NCBI RefSeq assembly: GCF_008973715.1
Contig: NZ_WBOL01000001.1
Coordinates: 124,001 to 188,000 of the forward strand
Source of the DNA: Nitrincola schmidtii
Lineage (GTDB): Bacteria > Pseudomonadota > Gammaproteobacteria > Pseudomonadales > Balneatricaceae
Direction of reading: 5' to 3'
DNA: 64,000 bases
In this document: positions 47,237 through 56,332 of the stretch, one piece after another
Layout of the letters: the number at the start of each line of letters is the position of its first letter
How positions within the stretch are numbered: the first letter of the stretch is position 1
The notes under the pieces: generated by a model
The model's database searches: none
The model's input: the letters and a program-made list of their open reading frames with translations, nothing else
Told to the model about the DNA's origin: nothing
Program-made: the position numbers and the translations under genes

Positions 47237-49399
47237 TTAGGCTGACACATGCGAAATACTCATACGTGCCAGTTTGTCTATATCCAGTATCAACGCCACA
47301 CGACCATCACCCATAATAGTAGCACCAGAAATACCCTCAACTTTGCGGTAGTGGGTTTCTAAACTTTTAATAACAACCTGCTGTTGTGCAATCAACTCAT
47401 CAACAAACAACGCTACTTTGCCACTATTTGATTCAACCACCACTAAAATCCCTTTTTCAGGATCTGTTACCTCAGGTTCTAAATTAAGGATCTGATATAA
47501 AGCGATCAACGGTAGGTATTCACCTCGTATTTGAACCACTCGACCTTTACCAGAAACCGTTTTAAGTTGATCGTGAACAGGCTGAAGTGATTCTAAAATT
47601 CTTGTCAGAGGCATAATGAAAATTTCATTACCCACTCTAAGGGTCATACCATCAAGGATTGCCAGTGTTAATGGCAACCTCAGGCCAATCGTAGTGCCCT
47701 CTCCAGAGATAGATTCTATCTCTACTTGCCCTTTCATCTCTGCAATGTTTCGTTGAACAACATCCATACCGACACCACGACCGGAAACATCGGTCACTTG
47801 CTTAGCGGTCGAAAAACCAGGTGCGAAAATCAGTTGCCACACCTCTTTATCAGTAGGGTTATCGGATAAAGGAATATTTTTTTCACGTGCTTTTTCTAAT
47901 AGTTTCTCTCTGTTCAGTCCGGCACCATCATCAGTAATCTGCACTAAAATACTGCCGCCTTGATGACTGGCACTGAGGGTAATTGTACCTTCTTCAGGTT
48001 TTCCTGCTGCAGTTCGTACTTCCGGCGTCTCAATACCATGATCGATACTGTTGCGTAATAGATGGGTCAGAGGGTCTGCTAATTTTTCAATTAACCCTTT
48101 ATCCAGTTCAGTTTCTTCACCGACTAGCTTTAGGCGAACTTTTTTATTCATTTTTTGAGTCAAGTCTCTGACTACTCGAGGGAAACGACCAAAGACAAAG
48201 TTGATCGGCAACATGCGTATTGACATGACTGCTTCTTGAAGATCTCTGGAGTTACGCTCTAGATTGACTAACCCTTCATGTATAGCTTCGAACTCAACAG
48301 GATCAAGATGTGAAGCCGATTGAGCCAACATAGATCTTGTAATAACGAGTTCACCCACTAAGTTAATCAATTGATCAACTTTTTCTACGCCCACTCGAAT
48401 TGAGCTTTCAGCCGGTGCTTTTGCACTTTCTTGCTTAGAGCTTACCTTAGGTGATTTAGCAACTTGTTCTACAGGGGCATTCTGTGGAGCTGAAGTATTA
48501 AGTGCTGCTGGCAGTTCATGCTCGTCTACAAAGAAACCAAAACCCTGTTGTTGCTCTCGCTCTGCTTGTTGTTGCGCTGGTAGTTCAGATTCATCAATAA
48601 AAAAGCCAAACCCATTATCTGCTTCAATCTGAGCTTTTTCTTGTGCTGCTGGTAAGGTTGATTCATCAACAAAAAAGCCAAAGCCATCATCCTCTTCTTC
48701 AGAGTCACTCGGGTTTTCTGTTTCTGCTAAGTTGATGGTTAACTCTTTATCACTACAGATGTACTCAAAAATATCTCGGATAGGCGCATCGGTATTCGGC
48801 CCCTTCAACTGCCAGGACATGCAACTTCCTGGCTTTTGGCTAAGCAATGTTAACTGCCCCAATGCAGACAAGTCGGCCGTTAACGCTTCAAGAGAAGCAC
48901 TACCTGCAAATAGGTCCGTTAGGGGATTAAGTTCGATAAGCCATGCAGAAGCATCATTAGGAATAATAGCCAATGTATTTGGCTCATCGGCTAAGGCTTT
49001 GGAAGGTAAATCAGGATCGGCCAACTTCAATAGGCGTGAACGCATTGCTTCGGTGGTAGTATCATCGACACTAGCACCACCTTGGTGAGCCTCAAGCATC
49101 TCATTTAGAAGATCACAGCACTCCAAAAATGCTGAGATCATCTCATCGGTAGGATCTAAAATTTGCTTTCGCAACTTATCAAGCAACGTTTCCAGAGCAT
49201 GAGTTAACTCAGCGATATCACTAAAACCAAAAGTTCCACTGCCACCCTTGATCGAATGCGCTGCTCTAAATATAGCGTTCAAGTCTTCAAGGCTTGCGTC
49301 TTCAACATCAAGAGCTAAGAGTAACTGCTCCATATTCCCAAGATGTTCATGGGCTTCATCAATAAATACTTGATGGAACTGGCTCAGATCTATGCTCAT
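47237..49399 (-). CDS. cheA: Chemotaxis histidine kinase CheA
   Basis: This 720-residue kinase has an Hpt P1 domain with phospho-histidine H48 in AAHSIKGGSGTFGF. A short P2-like domain follows (about 150-225; WLIELNPLTDLFAGSASLEAL). An acidic linker then holds three copies of GFGFF(V/I)DExxLPA (residues 239-251, 263-275, 286-298), and the P3 dimerisation, P4 ATPase (DPLTHLLRNSIDHGIETP) and P5 CheW-like domains complete the protein. It autophosphorylates and passes phosphate to CheY, CheB and perhaps the receiver-PP2C protein in this operon. It starts 22 bases after cheY. Confidence 0.96.
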   Translation of the reverse strand: MSIDLSQFHQVFIDEAHEHLGNMEQLLLALDVEDASLEDLNAIFRAAHSIKGGSGTFGFSDIAELTHALETLLDKLRKQILDPTDEMISAFLECCDLLNEMLEAHQGGASVDDTTTEAMRSRLLKLADPDLPSKALADEPNTLAIIPNDASAWLIELNPLTDLFAGSASLEALTADLSALGQLTLLSQKPGSCMSWQLKGPNTDAPIRDIFEYICSDKELTINLAETENPSDSEEEDDGFGFFVDESTLPAAQEKAQIEADNGFGFFIDESELPAQQQAEREQQQGFGFFVDEHELPAALNTSAPQNAPVEQVAKSPKVSSKQESAKAPAESSIRVGVEKVDQLINLVGELVITRSMLAQSASHLDPVEFEAIHEGLVNLERNSRDLQEAVMSIRMLPINFVFGRFPRVVRDLTQKMNKKVRLKLVGEETELDKGLIEKLADPLTHLLRNSIDHGIETPEVRTAAGKPEEGTITLSASHQGGSILVQITDDGAGLNREKLLEKAREKNIPLSDNPTDKEVWQLIFAPGFSTAKQVTDVSGRGVGMDVVQRNIAEMKGQVEIESISGEGTTIGLRLPLTLAILDGMTLRVGNEIFIMPLTRILESLQPVHDQLKTVSGKGRVVQIRGEYLPLIALYQILNLEPEVTDPEKGILVVVESNSGKVALFVDELIAQQQVVIKSLETHYRKVEGISGATIMGDGRVALILDIDKLARMSISHVSA
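48506..48685 (-). repeat. Three GFGFF-DE-LPA coding repeats in the CheA linker
   Basis: This segment encodes three copies of a 13-residue unit with the pattern G-F-G-F-F-V/I-D-E-x-x-L-P-A, spaced 24 and 23 residues apart, in the acidic linker between the P2-like and P3 domains. The units are conserved in sequence while the spacers are Gln/Glu/Ala-rich and variable. This suggests short docking motifs. Confidence 0.85.
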
Positions 49400-49421
49400 G
49401 TCAACATTTCCTGTGACTTAA

Positions 49422-49787
49422 TCAACCAATAACTTTACGAACAACCTCGATCAGTTTTTGTGGATCAAAGGGTTTAACCAACCATCCAGTAGCACCAGCG
49501 GCTTTGCCCTGTGCTTTCATACTGTCACCGGCTTCTGTTGTTAATACCAGTATAGGTACAGATCGGTATGCTGGCAGTGCACGAAGACTTTTTATTAGCG
49601 TTAAGCCATCCATATTAGGCATATTCTGGTCTGTCAAAATTAAATCAAACCGCCCAGCCTGAGCTTTGTCTAAACCCTGCTTGCCATCGACCGCCTCGGT
49701 GATATCGTAACCCGCACCCTTGAGTGTAAAACTCACCATCTGTCGAATCGACGCTGAATCATCAACTGTTAGTATAGACTTTCCCAT
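49422..49787 (-). CDS. cheY: Chemotaxis response regulator CheY
   Basis: The 121-residue single receiver domain has the acidic pair in LTVDDSASIRQMV, the phospho-aspartate in LILTDQNMPNMDG, the threonine in VLTTEAG and the lysine in LVKPFDPQKL. It would be phosphorylated by CheA. It is the first gene of the operon. Three TTTATAGT-like repeats lie 35-60 bases upstream, and no FliA-type promoter was recognised. Confidence 0.94.
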   Translation of the reverse strand: MGKSILTVDDSASIRQMVSFTLKGAGYDITEAVDGKQGLDKAQAGRFDLILTDQNMPNMDGLTLIKSLRALPAYRSVPILVLTTEAGDSMKAQGKAAGATGWLVKPFDPQKLIEVVRKVIG

Positions 49788-49883
49788 GAAACGCTCCTGC
49801 GCCTTACAAGTTAAACTTACTATAAACTATAAATCACTATAAATTAAGGCTAATTTTTAATGTTTTAATACTAGTTAAGGATA

Positions 49884-49903
49884 ATACCTAAACAATTAGG
49901 TAT
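49884..49903 (-). terminator. AT-rich hairpin after the slyD-like gene
   Basis: ATACCTAA and TTAGGTAT form an eight-base stem with a four-base loop starting at the slyD stop. On the minus strand it is followed by TATTATCCTT, a poor T-tract. It may be a weak terminator separating slyD from the che operon. Confidence 0.4.
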
Positions 49904-50400
49904 CAATGATGATGCCCACCAGGGCCATGTGCGTGACCATGAGCTATCTCTTCCGCTTCAGCTTCGCGTATCTCAGAAACCATGACATCATAGGTCAGAG
50001 TTTGTCCTGCTAAAGGATGGTTCATATCTACCTGAACCATAAAACGACCTGGCTTAACCACAGTCACATGACGAGCACCTTGATCTGTTTCCACCAACGC
50101 AATCATTCCCGCTTTCCACTCACGAACACCTTTTGGCAAGCCTTGCAAATGTTTAACAGGCACTTTCATCTGCATGGACTCTTGTCGCTCGCCATAAGCA
50201 TCTTTAGGTGCCAAGGTCACTTCGAACGTATTACCAGGCTCTTTACCTAACATCGCTTCTTCCAAGCCGGGTATCATGTTGCCATGACCATGAAGATAGA
50301 CTACTGGATCAGCACCCACATTGGTCTCTAGCACATCACCCTGATCATTCTTTAAGGTATAAAAAAAACTAACAACACAATCATCTTGTATTTGGCTCAT
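49903..50400 (-). CDS. slyD: SlyD-type FKBP peptidyl-prolyl isomerase
   Basis: The 165-residue protein has an FKBP domain interrupted by the chaperone 'insert-in-flap' domain, as in SlyD. Visible features are YTLKNDQGDVLETN, the YLHGHGNMIPGLEEAMLGKE active-site strand and HPLAGQTLTYDVMV. A short His-rich tail (HGHAHGPGGHHH) can bind nickel or other metals, although it is shorter than in E. coli SlyD. It acts as a prolyl isomerase and chaperone in the cytoplasm. It is 24 bases downstream of the diguanylate cyclase gene. Confidence 0.93.
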   Translation of the reverse strand: MSQIQDDCVVSFFYTLKNDQGDVLETNVGADPVVYLHGHGNMIPGLEEAMLGKEPGNTFEVTLAPKDAYGERQESMQMKVPVKHLQGLPKGVREWKAGMIALVETDQGARHVTVVKPGRFMVQVDMNHPLAGQTLTYDVMVSEIREAEAEEIAHGHAHGPGGHHH

Positions 50401-50424
50401 CGTAAATACGTTCCTTAATAAATG

Positions 50425-51459
50425 TCAAAAAAGCTCAACTTCTTGATTTAACTTAGCTCGCGCTGGTTCAATCAAACCTGCTTGTATCAGCTCTTCATAA
50501 AAACACACTCTATTTTTTCCATTCTGTTTGGCAAAATAAAGCGCTTTATCTGCTTTATCCAGAACAGCATGCACCACATCTGCACTTCCTACTTTTACAG
50601 CTCCAAAGCTAATAGTCACCTGGCCAACCTGTGGAAAGTTAAACTGTTCAACCTTTGAACGAAAACGCTCAAAAGCAGTTTTAGCCCCCTGCATATCTAA
50701 ATTTTCAGTGACAACGACAAACTCCTCACCCCCGAAACGAAATAGCAGATCACTTTCTCGGAAGGAATCACGCATAATTTGTGACATGAGTAACAACACC
50801 TCGTCACCATAAATATGACCAAGCGTATCGTTAATTTTTTTAAAATTATCGATGTCGATCAATCCCAACCAATAACTCGAATCACAATCAGGATGACTCC
50901 TTCTATCCTCTTCTTGATTTTGATAAGTTGTACTCAACGAAGAAGACATACCAATTACACGCTGTATGCTCTCATCAAACGTTTTACGATTTAGCAAACC
51001 CGTCAACTGATCACGCTGTGCATCTTCTATGAGATGACAGAAATTGCGATAGATTTCTAGTAATCCCTGAATAAGCTTGATGTCATTACTAGCACCTTGG
51101 CGTCGAGATTCCATGATTAAGCAGACACTCAATAATTGAAAATCAAGGACTGGAAAAGCTGATATGCTATTCCCATTTGCCAAACGTGAGTGATAAGGCG
51201 CATTTAATCTTCTCGTCATCCTAAGTACACTTTGCAACTCAGGCTGGTCCTTCTTAGTTTTTAAACTTTCGTGAGATCCATCGTGACCATAACGCATGGT
51301 ATACTTTACATCCCCACTTTCATCATACTTGATCATGGTGACTTGCTCTGGACGAAAAAGCTCGTGAACCGTTTTTAGCAAGCTGAACTCTAATAACTCA
51401 AGATCACGGATCGAAGTTAAGGTAGCTAAGCGATCAAGCAGATGCGGTGTAGAAGACAA
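50425..51459 (-). CDS. Diguanylate cyclase with N-terminal GAF-like domain
   Basis: This 344-residue protein has an N-terminal sensor-like region of about 145 residues, probably GAF (RDLELLEFSLLKTVHELFRP), and a C-terminal GGDEF domain. The active-site loop is RFGGEEFVVV, and an inhibitory RxxD site (RESD) lies five residues before it. It should therefore make c-di-GMP with product inhibition. An insertion of about 20 polar residues precedes SSYWLGLIDIDNFKKIND. It ends NQEVELF, similar to tails of two che-operon proteins. It is encoded just upstream of slyD and the che operon. Confidence 0.9.
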   Translation of the reverse strand: MSSTPHLLDRLATLTSIRDLELLEFSLLKTVHELFRPEQVTMIKYDESGDVKYTMRYGHDGSHESLKTKKDQPELQSVLRMTRRLNAPYHSRLANGNSISAFPVLDFQLLSVCLIMESRRQGASNDIKLIQGLLEIYRNFCHLIEDAQRDQLTGLLNRKTFDESIQRVIGMSSSLSTTYQNQEEDRRSHPDCDSSYWLGLIDIDNFKKINDTLGHIYGDEVLLLMSQIMRDSFRESDLLFRFGGEEFVVVTENLDMQGAKTAFERFRSKVEQFNFPQVGQVTISFGAVKVGSADVVHAVLDKADKALYFAKQNGKNRVCFYEELIQAGLIEPARAKLNQEVELF

Positions 51460-51573
51460 AGAGAACTTCCTTTTGGAGTAAAGTCATTTAACTGTAATCG
51501 TGATATAGTTTCATTCTATCTTTAGACTATGACTCATACAATTTAAAACGTGGTTACAGGTTCAAATATCTGC

Positions 51574-52062
51574 ATGCTCATTATTGACATCGAAGCTTCC
51601 GGCTTAGATCCGGATCACTCTTACCCCATTGAAATTGGAATTTACAATACAGTAAAACCTGAAACTTCGATTAGCTTTCTAATAAAGCCTCATGAACACT
51701 GGGACTACTGGGATGAATGTGCTGAGGAAATTCATGGCATTACTCATGCAGAACTACAGGATTATGGTATCGCTCCCGAGATCGCATGCAATCGACTTAA
51801 TCACTATGTCTGCAAGATGTCACCCGAAAAACCTTATGTCATTTCCGATGCACCTGACTTTGATTTTATGTGGTTAAAATGCTTATTTTTGAGCACCGAC
51901 ATTCGCATGCAATTCAAAGTTACTGGCATCGATTCAATACTTGAACCGACTCGTCAAGCTAATCTATTTGCAGAATTAGAAAGGCAAGAAATGCCTCATC
52001 GAGCCCTAGCCGATGCACGCATCATTGGCGAAATACTGCGAGGATATATTCCTTTACAGTAG
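51574..52062 (+). CDS. DEDD-type 3'-5' exonuclease (RNase T/PolC-epsilon-like)
   Basis: The 162-residue product is an exonuclease-fold protein. It has the first acidic motif in LIIDIEASGLDPD, a second in VISDAPDFDFMW, and the closing HRALADARIIGEIL typical of the DEDDh group. It is shorter than DNA polymerase III epsilon and lacks other domains. The start is uncertain: the ATG at 51574 begins the conserved core but has only a distant CAGG, and an in-frame GTG at 51550 is possible. Its substrate is unknown. Confidence 0.82.
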   Translation: MLIIDIEASGLDPDHSYPIEIGIYNTVKPETSISFLIKPHEHWDYWDECAEEIHGITHAELQDYGIAPEIACNRLNHYVCKMSPEKPYVISDAPDFDFMWLKCLFLSTDIRMQFKVTGIDSILEPTRQANLFAELERQEMPHRALADARIIGEILRGYIPLQ

Positions 52063-52245
52063 CCAAGCCTGGCAAACTTTACCGCTCAAACCCTAAGCAT
52101 TACTAGACAAAGGGATTACAAGTGTGTAGTATTTGCACTTCTTGTTGAGGCATTGCTGCGTAATAATGTGTGCGGCCCGCCTCTTTGCTAATCTGAGCGG
52201 CTCGTTTCACAAACACCCTCTCTTCTATCAGGTAAAAATCACAGC

Positions 52246-54027
52246 ATGTCAAACATCGACACACTCCCCACCAACTTTGGTGACTTGGGTCTATCTGCAC
52301 CTATTCTTGAAGCGTTAAACGACGTTGGTTATGAAACGCCATCGCCAATTCAAGCAGGAACCATTCCAGCGCTATTACAAGGCAAAGATCTTTTAGGTCA
52401 AGCTCAAACTGGTACAGGTAAAACTGCAGCCTTTGCACTGCCCTTACTTCAGCGCTTAGACCCATCAAAAACACACCCACAATTATTAATTCTTGCCCCT
52501 ACACGTGAGCTTGCTTTGCAGGTTGCTACAGCCTGTGAGAAGTACTCTAAGCACTTAAGTGGCATTCGTACTCTGTCTATCTATGGTGGGCAAGGATACG
52601 ATGAGCAATTGCGCGGTCTTCGCCGTGGTGCTCACGTAGTTATAGGCACACCTGGTCGCGTTATGGATCATATCCGTCGCGGCACCTTAGCGCTTGATCA
52701 ACTTCAAACACTGGTTCTTGACGAAGCTGATGAAATGCTACGTATGGGCTTTATTGATGATGTTGAGTGGATTCTAGAACACACACCAGCACAACGTCAG
52801 ATTGCACTTTTCTCTGCAACCATGCCACCGGCCATTCGTAGAATTGCAGATAACTACCTGTCTGATCCAACCATTGTTAAGATCACCAGTAAAACAGCAA
52901 CCGCTAGCACGATCCGTCAACGCGTGTGGACGGTTCGCGGCATGACTAAAACCATGGCACTGACACGTTTACTAGAATTACGCGAACATGAAGGCGTACT
53001 GGTATTCGTGCGTACCAAGAATGCTACTGAAGAAGTAGCTGAACAATTAACCAGAGCTGGCTTCCCTGCTGCTGCCTTGCACGGTGATATTGCTCAAAAT
53101 CAACGTGAAAAAATCGTTGAGAAACTGAAAAGCGGCGAGTTAGATCTTGTTGTGGCTACTGATGTTGTTGCCCGCGGTTTAGACGTTGAGCGTATCACTC
53201 ACGTGGTGAACTACGATATTCCATACGATGCTGAATCCTACATTCACCGTATCGGCCGAACCGGTCGTGCTGGAAGAAGTGGCGATGCAATTCTATTTGT
53301 TGCTCCGCGCGAACAACGCTTACTGCAACAGATCGAGCGTACCACTCGCTCACCTATTGAAACGTTAGAATTGCCAACAGCTAAAGAGATCAATGCTCTT
53401 CGCGTGACTCGTTTGCAAGTCGAGCTAGAAGCAGCAGCTAAAGATATTGATCTTTACTTACCGCTTATCAAACAGTTTACGGAAGGCAGTGATTTAACTG
53501 CTGAGCAGATCGCTGCTGCAACCTTGAAACTGATGTACAAAAAGACCGCGCTGTTTATGGATGAGCGCGAGCCTTCTGCAGCACCCGCGCGTGAAAAGCG
53601 TAGCCGCAGCGAAAGCACTGATCGCGGAGATCGTAAGCCAGCAGCCCGTCGTGGTCGTGGCAATGATGCCGTTAGTGAAGGAATGCAGCGTTACTGGTTA
53701 GGCGTGGGTTATCAGCACGGTGTTAAGCCAGGCAACATTGTTGGCGCCATCGCGAATGAAGCCGGTGTAGAAAGCCAGTATATCGGTCGAATCGATATTA
53801 GTGAAAACTTCAGCACTGTGGATCTGCCAGATAGTATTCCTGCACCCATGATTCAGATTCTGAAGCGTGCTCGCATTTGTGGTCAGCCACTGAATATTCG
53901 TCCTTGGTCTGACGATCTTCCTTCCGATCGAGATGGACGCACGGCTAAACCAAAACGTAAGCCTTCTTCTGCGCCACGTCGAAGCAATGCTTCAAATTCA
54001 AATGCGAATTCACGTCAGCGTGCATAA
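52246..54027 (+). CDS. deaD: DEAD-box ATP-dependent RNA helicase DeaD/CsdA
   Basis: The 593-residue helicase has the Q motif GYETPSPIQAGTIPALL, Walker A AQTGTGKT, DEAD, SAT and HRIGRTGRAG motifs. A helical extension and a DbpA-type RNA-binding domain follow (about 480-550; YWLGVGYQHGVKPGNIVGAI). The basic Ser/Arg/Asn-rich tail is typical of CsdA. It helps ribosome assembly and RNA decay, mainly in the cold. The 183-base gap upstream probably holds a long leader, but no cold-box motif was recognised. Confidence 0.95.
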   Translation: MSNIDTLPTNFGDLGLSAPILEALNDVGYETPSPIQAGTIPALLQGKDLLGQAQTGTGKTAAFALPLLQRLDPSKTHPQLLILAPTRELALQVATACEKYSKHLSGIRTLSIYGGQGYDEQLRGLRRGAHVVIGTPGRVMDHIRRGTLALDQLQTLVLDEADEMLRMGFIDDVEWILEHTPAQRQIALFSATMPPAIRRIADNYLSDPTIVKITSKTATASTIRQRVWTVRGMTKTMALTRLLELREHEGVLVFVRTKNATEEVAEQLTRAGFPAAALHGDIAQNQREKIVEKLKSGELDLVVATDVVARGLDVERITHVVNYDIPYDAESYIHRIGRTGRAGRSGDAILFVAPREQRLLQQIERTTRSPIETLELPTAKEINALRVTRLQVELEAAAKDIDLYLPLIKQFTEGSDLTAEQIAAATLKLMYKKTALFMDEREPSAAPAREKRSRSESTDRGDRKPAARRGRGNDAVSEGMQRYWLGVGYQHGVKPGNIVGAIANEAGVESQYIGRIDISENFSTVDLPDSIPAPMIQILKRARICGQPLNIRPWSDDLPSDRDGRTAKPKRKPSSAPRRSNASNSNANSRQRA

Positions 54028-54043
54028 CAGCCTCTGATACTCA

Positions 54044-54080
54044 CGAGGCAATGTGGTGATTAAATATACCCATTGCCTCG
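54044..54080. repeat. Strong inverted repeat between deaD and the M23 peptidase gene
   Basis: CGAGGCAATG (54044-54053) is the exact inverted complement of CATTGCCTCG (54071-54080). An inner GGT/ACC extends the stem around a ten-base loop. No T-tract follows. It lies 17 bases after the deaD stop and covers a possible TTG start of the next gene, so it could be a terminator of weak type or an RNA stability or translation-control element. Confidence 0.7.
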
Positions 54081-54138
54081 ACACCTGCCTGTGTCTGGCG
54101 TTATATTACAGCCACCCTACAGACCGGATCATTACGTT

Positions 54139-55074
54139 TTGCGCCAGAAAATAATTATTACATTGACAACCGTTCGGGGATCTCGTCAATATACGCTCAA
54201 TCAAGTTGCAGGCTATCTAGTCGCACTTTTCTTAGTGTTATCCGCTTTAAGCTTTTTTATCTCCAATCTTCTTTTAGTCAAAACTCACGACAATCTGTTA
54301 GGCCTTGAGCAAGAAAAAGAACTGCTAGAAGAACAATTCACAGAAGCCTTAGGCACACAGCAACTCTATCTTGAAAACCTTGCAGAGCTCGGTACACGCT
54401 ACTCAGAGGTGTTTTATGAACGTAGCCAGCTTGAAGAGCAAAAAATTCGGATTGATGCCGATCTTAGTGAAATCGAATCGTTTCTGGGCGTGTTAAGCGA
54501 TATTTCTACCGAAGCACCTCCAATTGATCGAACAGCCTTACTCAAAGCAGCCACTGTTCAGCGTCTTTTTTTATTGCACAGTGTTCCAAACGGTCTTCCC
54601 ATCAAAGGCTCTCGCATAGGCTCTGGCTTTGGCACTCGTGTAAATCCCGTTACCGGTAGACGCGCCCCTCATAATGGTCTAGATTTTCCTGCACCTAGAG
54701 GTACACCTGTGTATGCGACTGCGGATGGTATTGTTGAAAGAGCAGGCTTTGATCAAGGCTCAGGATTTGGCAACCTAATCATTCTTCAGCATAACTTTGG
54801 TTTTAAAACCTACTTTGCTCATTTGCAAAAGATTGAAGTCAAAGCATCACAGTATGTACATAAGGGCCAATTGATCGGCTATAGTGGTAATACAGGACGC
54901 TCCTCTGGTCCACACTTACATTATGAAGTTCGACATCTTTACACCCCGTTAGATCCAAAACCTTTTGTTGACTGGGGACTCAGTAACTTTGAAACATTAT
55001 TTTCTAGCATAGAGGATGTACCGTGGGAATCCTTAACCGCAATGTACCCCCTAAACCAGGGCGGGCCACAGTAA
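54139..55074 (+). CDS. Membrane-anchored M23 (LytM) family metallopeptidase
   Basis: This protein of about 311 residues has one membrane helix (VALFLVLSALSFFISNLLLV) and a periplasmic coiled coil (LEQEKELLEEQFTEAL onward). A C-terminal M23 peptidase domain has zinc and catalytic residues in RRAPHNGLDF and HLHYEV. It should cleave peptidoglycan cross-links. No ATG exists between the in-frame stop at 54061 and the conserved start. I choose TTG at 54139 because it gives the usual short N-terminus before TTVRGSRQY; TTG 54073 and GTG 54091 are alternatives. It overlaps the bactofilin gene by 52 bases. Confidence 0.85.
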   Translation: MRQKIIITLTTVRGSRQYTLNQVAGYLVALFLVLSALSFFISNLLLVKTHDNLLGLEQEKELLEEQFTEALGTQQLYLENLAELGTRYSEVFYERSQLEEQKIRIDADLSEIESFLGVLSDISTEAPPIDRTALLKAATVQRLFLLHSVPNGLPIKGSRIGSGFGTRVNPVTGRRAPHNGLDFPAPRGTPVYATADGIVERAGFDQGSGFGNLIILQHNFGFKTYFAHLQKIEVKASQYVHKGQLIGYSGNTGRSSGPHLHYEVRHLYTPLDPKPFVDWGLSNFETLFSSIEDVPWESLTAMYPLNQGGPQ

Positions 55075-55508
55075 GCATTATTGCCAAAGGCAATAGCTTA
55101 TCAGGCGAGATTAAAATCAACGGCAAAACTCATGTAGATGGCTCTATTCATGGGCACATTCTGGCCGAGGAAGACATTTCCATCGGCAGATACGGTCTTT
55201 TGAAAGGACGTATTAGGGGCAAACGAATTTTTGTAAGTGGCTCACTGGAAGGCGAAGTTATCTGTGACCATCTGTTCATCGAGCCCGGTGGCCAGGTTCA
55301 TGCTCAAGTTTGCTGTGGCGATATGAAGATAGATCAAGGCGGTGTGTTTGTAGGTGAGCGCACCTTACCTGAACCTATGCAGGGTATTAATACACTTGAA
55401 CTGTCCGAACAACGCTCTGAACACATGATAGAACATCCGGAAAATCCAGATCAAGGTGATGTCTTCTCTTCTTTACCTGAACGAATTACATTGAGTGGGA
55501 AGTCTTAA
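55023..55508 (+). CDS. Bactofilin family polymer-forming protein
   Basis: The 161-residue protein has the bactofilin core: repeating beta-helix turns from [20 protein letters not shown] through [20 protein letters not shown] to [12 protein letters not shown], with disordered tails. Bactofilins polymerise without nucleotide and often recruit cell-wall enzymes. The pairing with an upstream M23 peptidase whose end it overlaps is a common arrangement. The start is GTG with GAGGAT seven bases upstream. Confidence 0.93.
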   Translation: MGILNRNVPPKPGRATVSIIAKGNSLSGEIKINGKTHVDGSIHGHILAEEDISIGRYGLLKGRIRGKRIFVSGSLEGEVICDHLFIEPGGQVHAQVCCGDMKIDQGGVFVGERTLPEPMQGINTLELSEQRSEHMIEHPENPDQGDVFSSLPERITLSGKS

Positions 55509-55510
55509 CT

Positions 55511-56299
55511 ATGTGTGAACTCTTAGGGATGAGTGCCAATGTACCAACCGATATATGCTTTAGCTTCACAGGATTGATGCAACGTGGCGGTGGTACAGGA
55601 CCTCATCGGGATGGCTGGGGAATCGCTTTTTATGAAGGCAAAGGGTTACGTATTTTCCATGATCCCTCACCCAGTGTTGAATCACGCATCGCTAAATTGA
55701 TTGCTGAATACCCCATTAAAAGCTGCACGGTGATTAGCCATATTCGCCAAGCCAATGTAGGCAAGGTTTGTTTGGAAAACACCCACCCTTTTGATCGAGA
55801 GCTTTGGGGTAAAAAATGGTGCTACGCCCATAATGGTCAACTGGATCCGCAGATCTTTAACTGGCCCTTAGAACATTACTTTCCGGTTGGCACGACTGAT
55901 AGCGAATATGCGTTTTGCTGGCTTTTAGATCAAATCCGTAGCCATTTTCCGACACCTCCATCCGATTACCATTTGCTAACACACTTCATCCACCAATGCT
56001 GTGAAAAACTGCGTACGCTAGGGGTTTTTAACCTATTACTCAGTGAATCCACCCATCTGTTTACCTATTGCACCACAAAGCTCTGTTGGATTACCCGACA
56101 ATCACCCTTTGGTGAAGCCAGACTCAGTGATTGCGATATGACAGTGGATTTTGAGGCGGTAACCACTCCCGATGACGTGGTTACCGTTATCGCAACCGAT
56201 CCGTTAACCAACAACGAAACCTGGTCAAAACTACAAACAGGTGAAATGGTTGTATTTGTTGAAGGTAAAGTGACACAAAGATTGCATAGTTCTCCTTGA
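55511..56299 (+). CDS. yafJ: Class II glutamine amidotransferase (YafJ-like)
   Basis: This 262-residue Ntn-type glutamine amidotransferase has its catalytic cysteine at position 2 ([14 protein letters not shown]), then [18 protein letters not shown] and the SHIRQANVG arginine motif, with YAHNGQL later. It matches YafJ and related proteins, which release ammonia from glutamine for an unknown acceptor. It follows the bactofilin gene by two bases, so co-transcription is likely though functional linkage is not evident. Confidence 0.9.
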   Translation: MCELLGMSANVPTDICFSFTGLMQRGGGTGPHRDGWGIAFYEGKGLRIFHDPSPSVESRIAKLIAEYPIKSCTVISHIRQANVGKVCLENTHPFDRELWGKKWCYAHNGQLDPQIFNWPLEHYFPVGTTDSEYAFCWLLDQIRSHFPTPPSDYHLLTHFIHQCCEKLRTLGVFNLLLSESTHLFTYCTTKLCWITRQSPFGEARLSDCDMTVDFEAVTTPDDVVTVIATDPLTNNETWSKLQTGEMVVFVEGKVTQRLHSSP

Positions 56300-56332
56300 C
56301 GTACGACAATAGTTGTAGAGCACGGAGGTAAA

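Noticed and set aside
49788-49902. FliA (sigma-28) promoter for the che operon
   Set aside because: No TAAA...GCCGATAA-like pair was found upstream of cheY; only TATAGT-type repeats are present.
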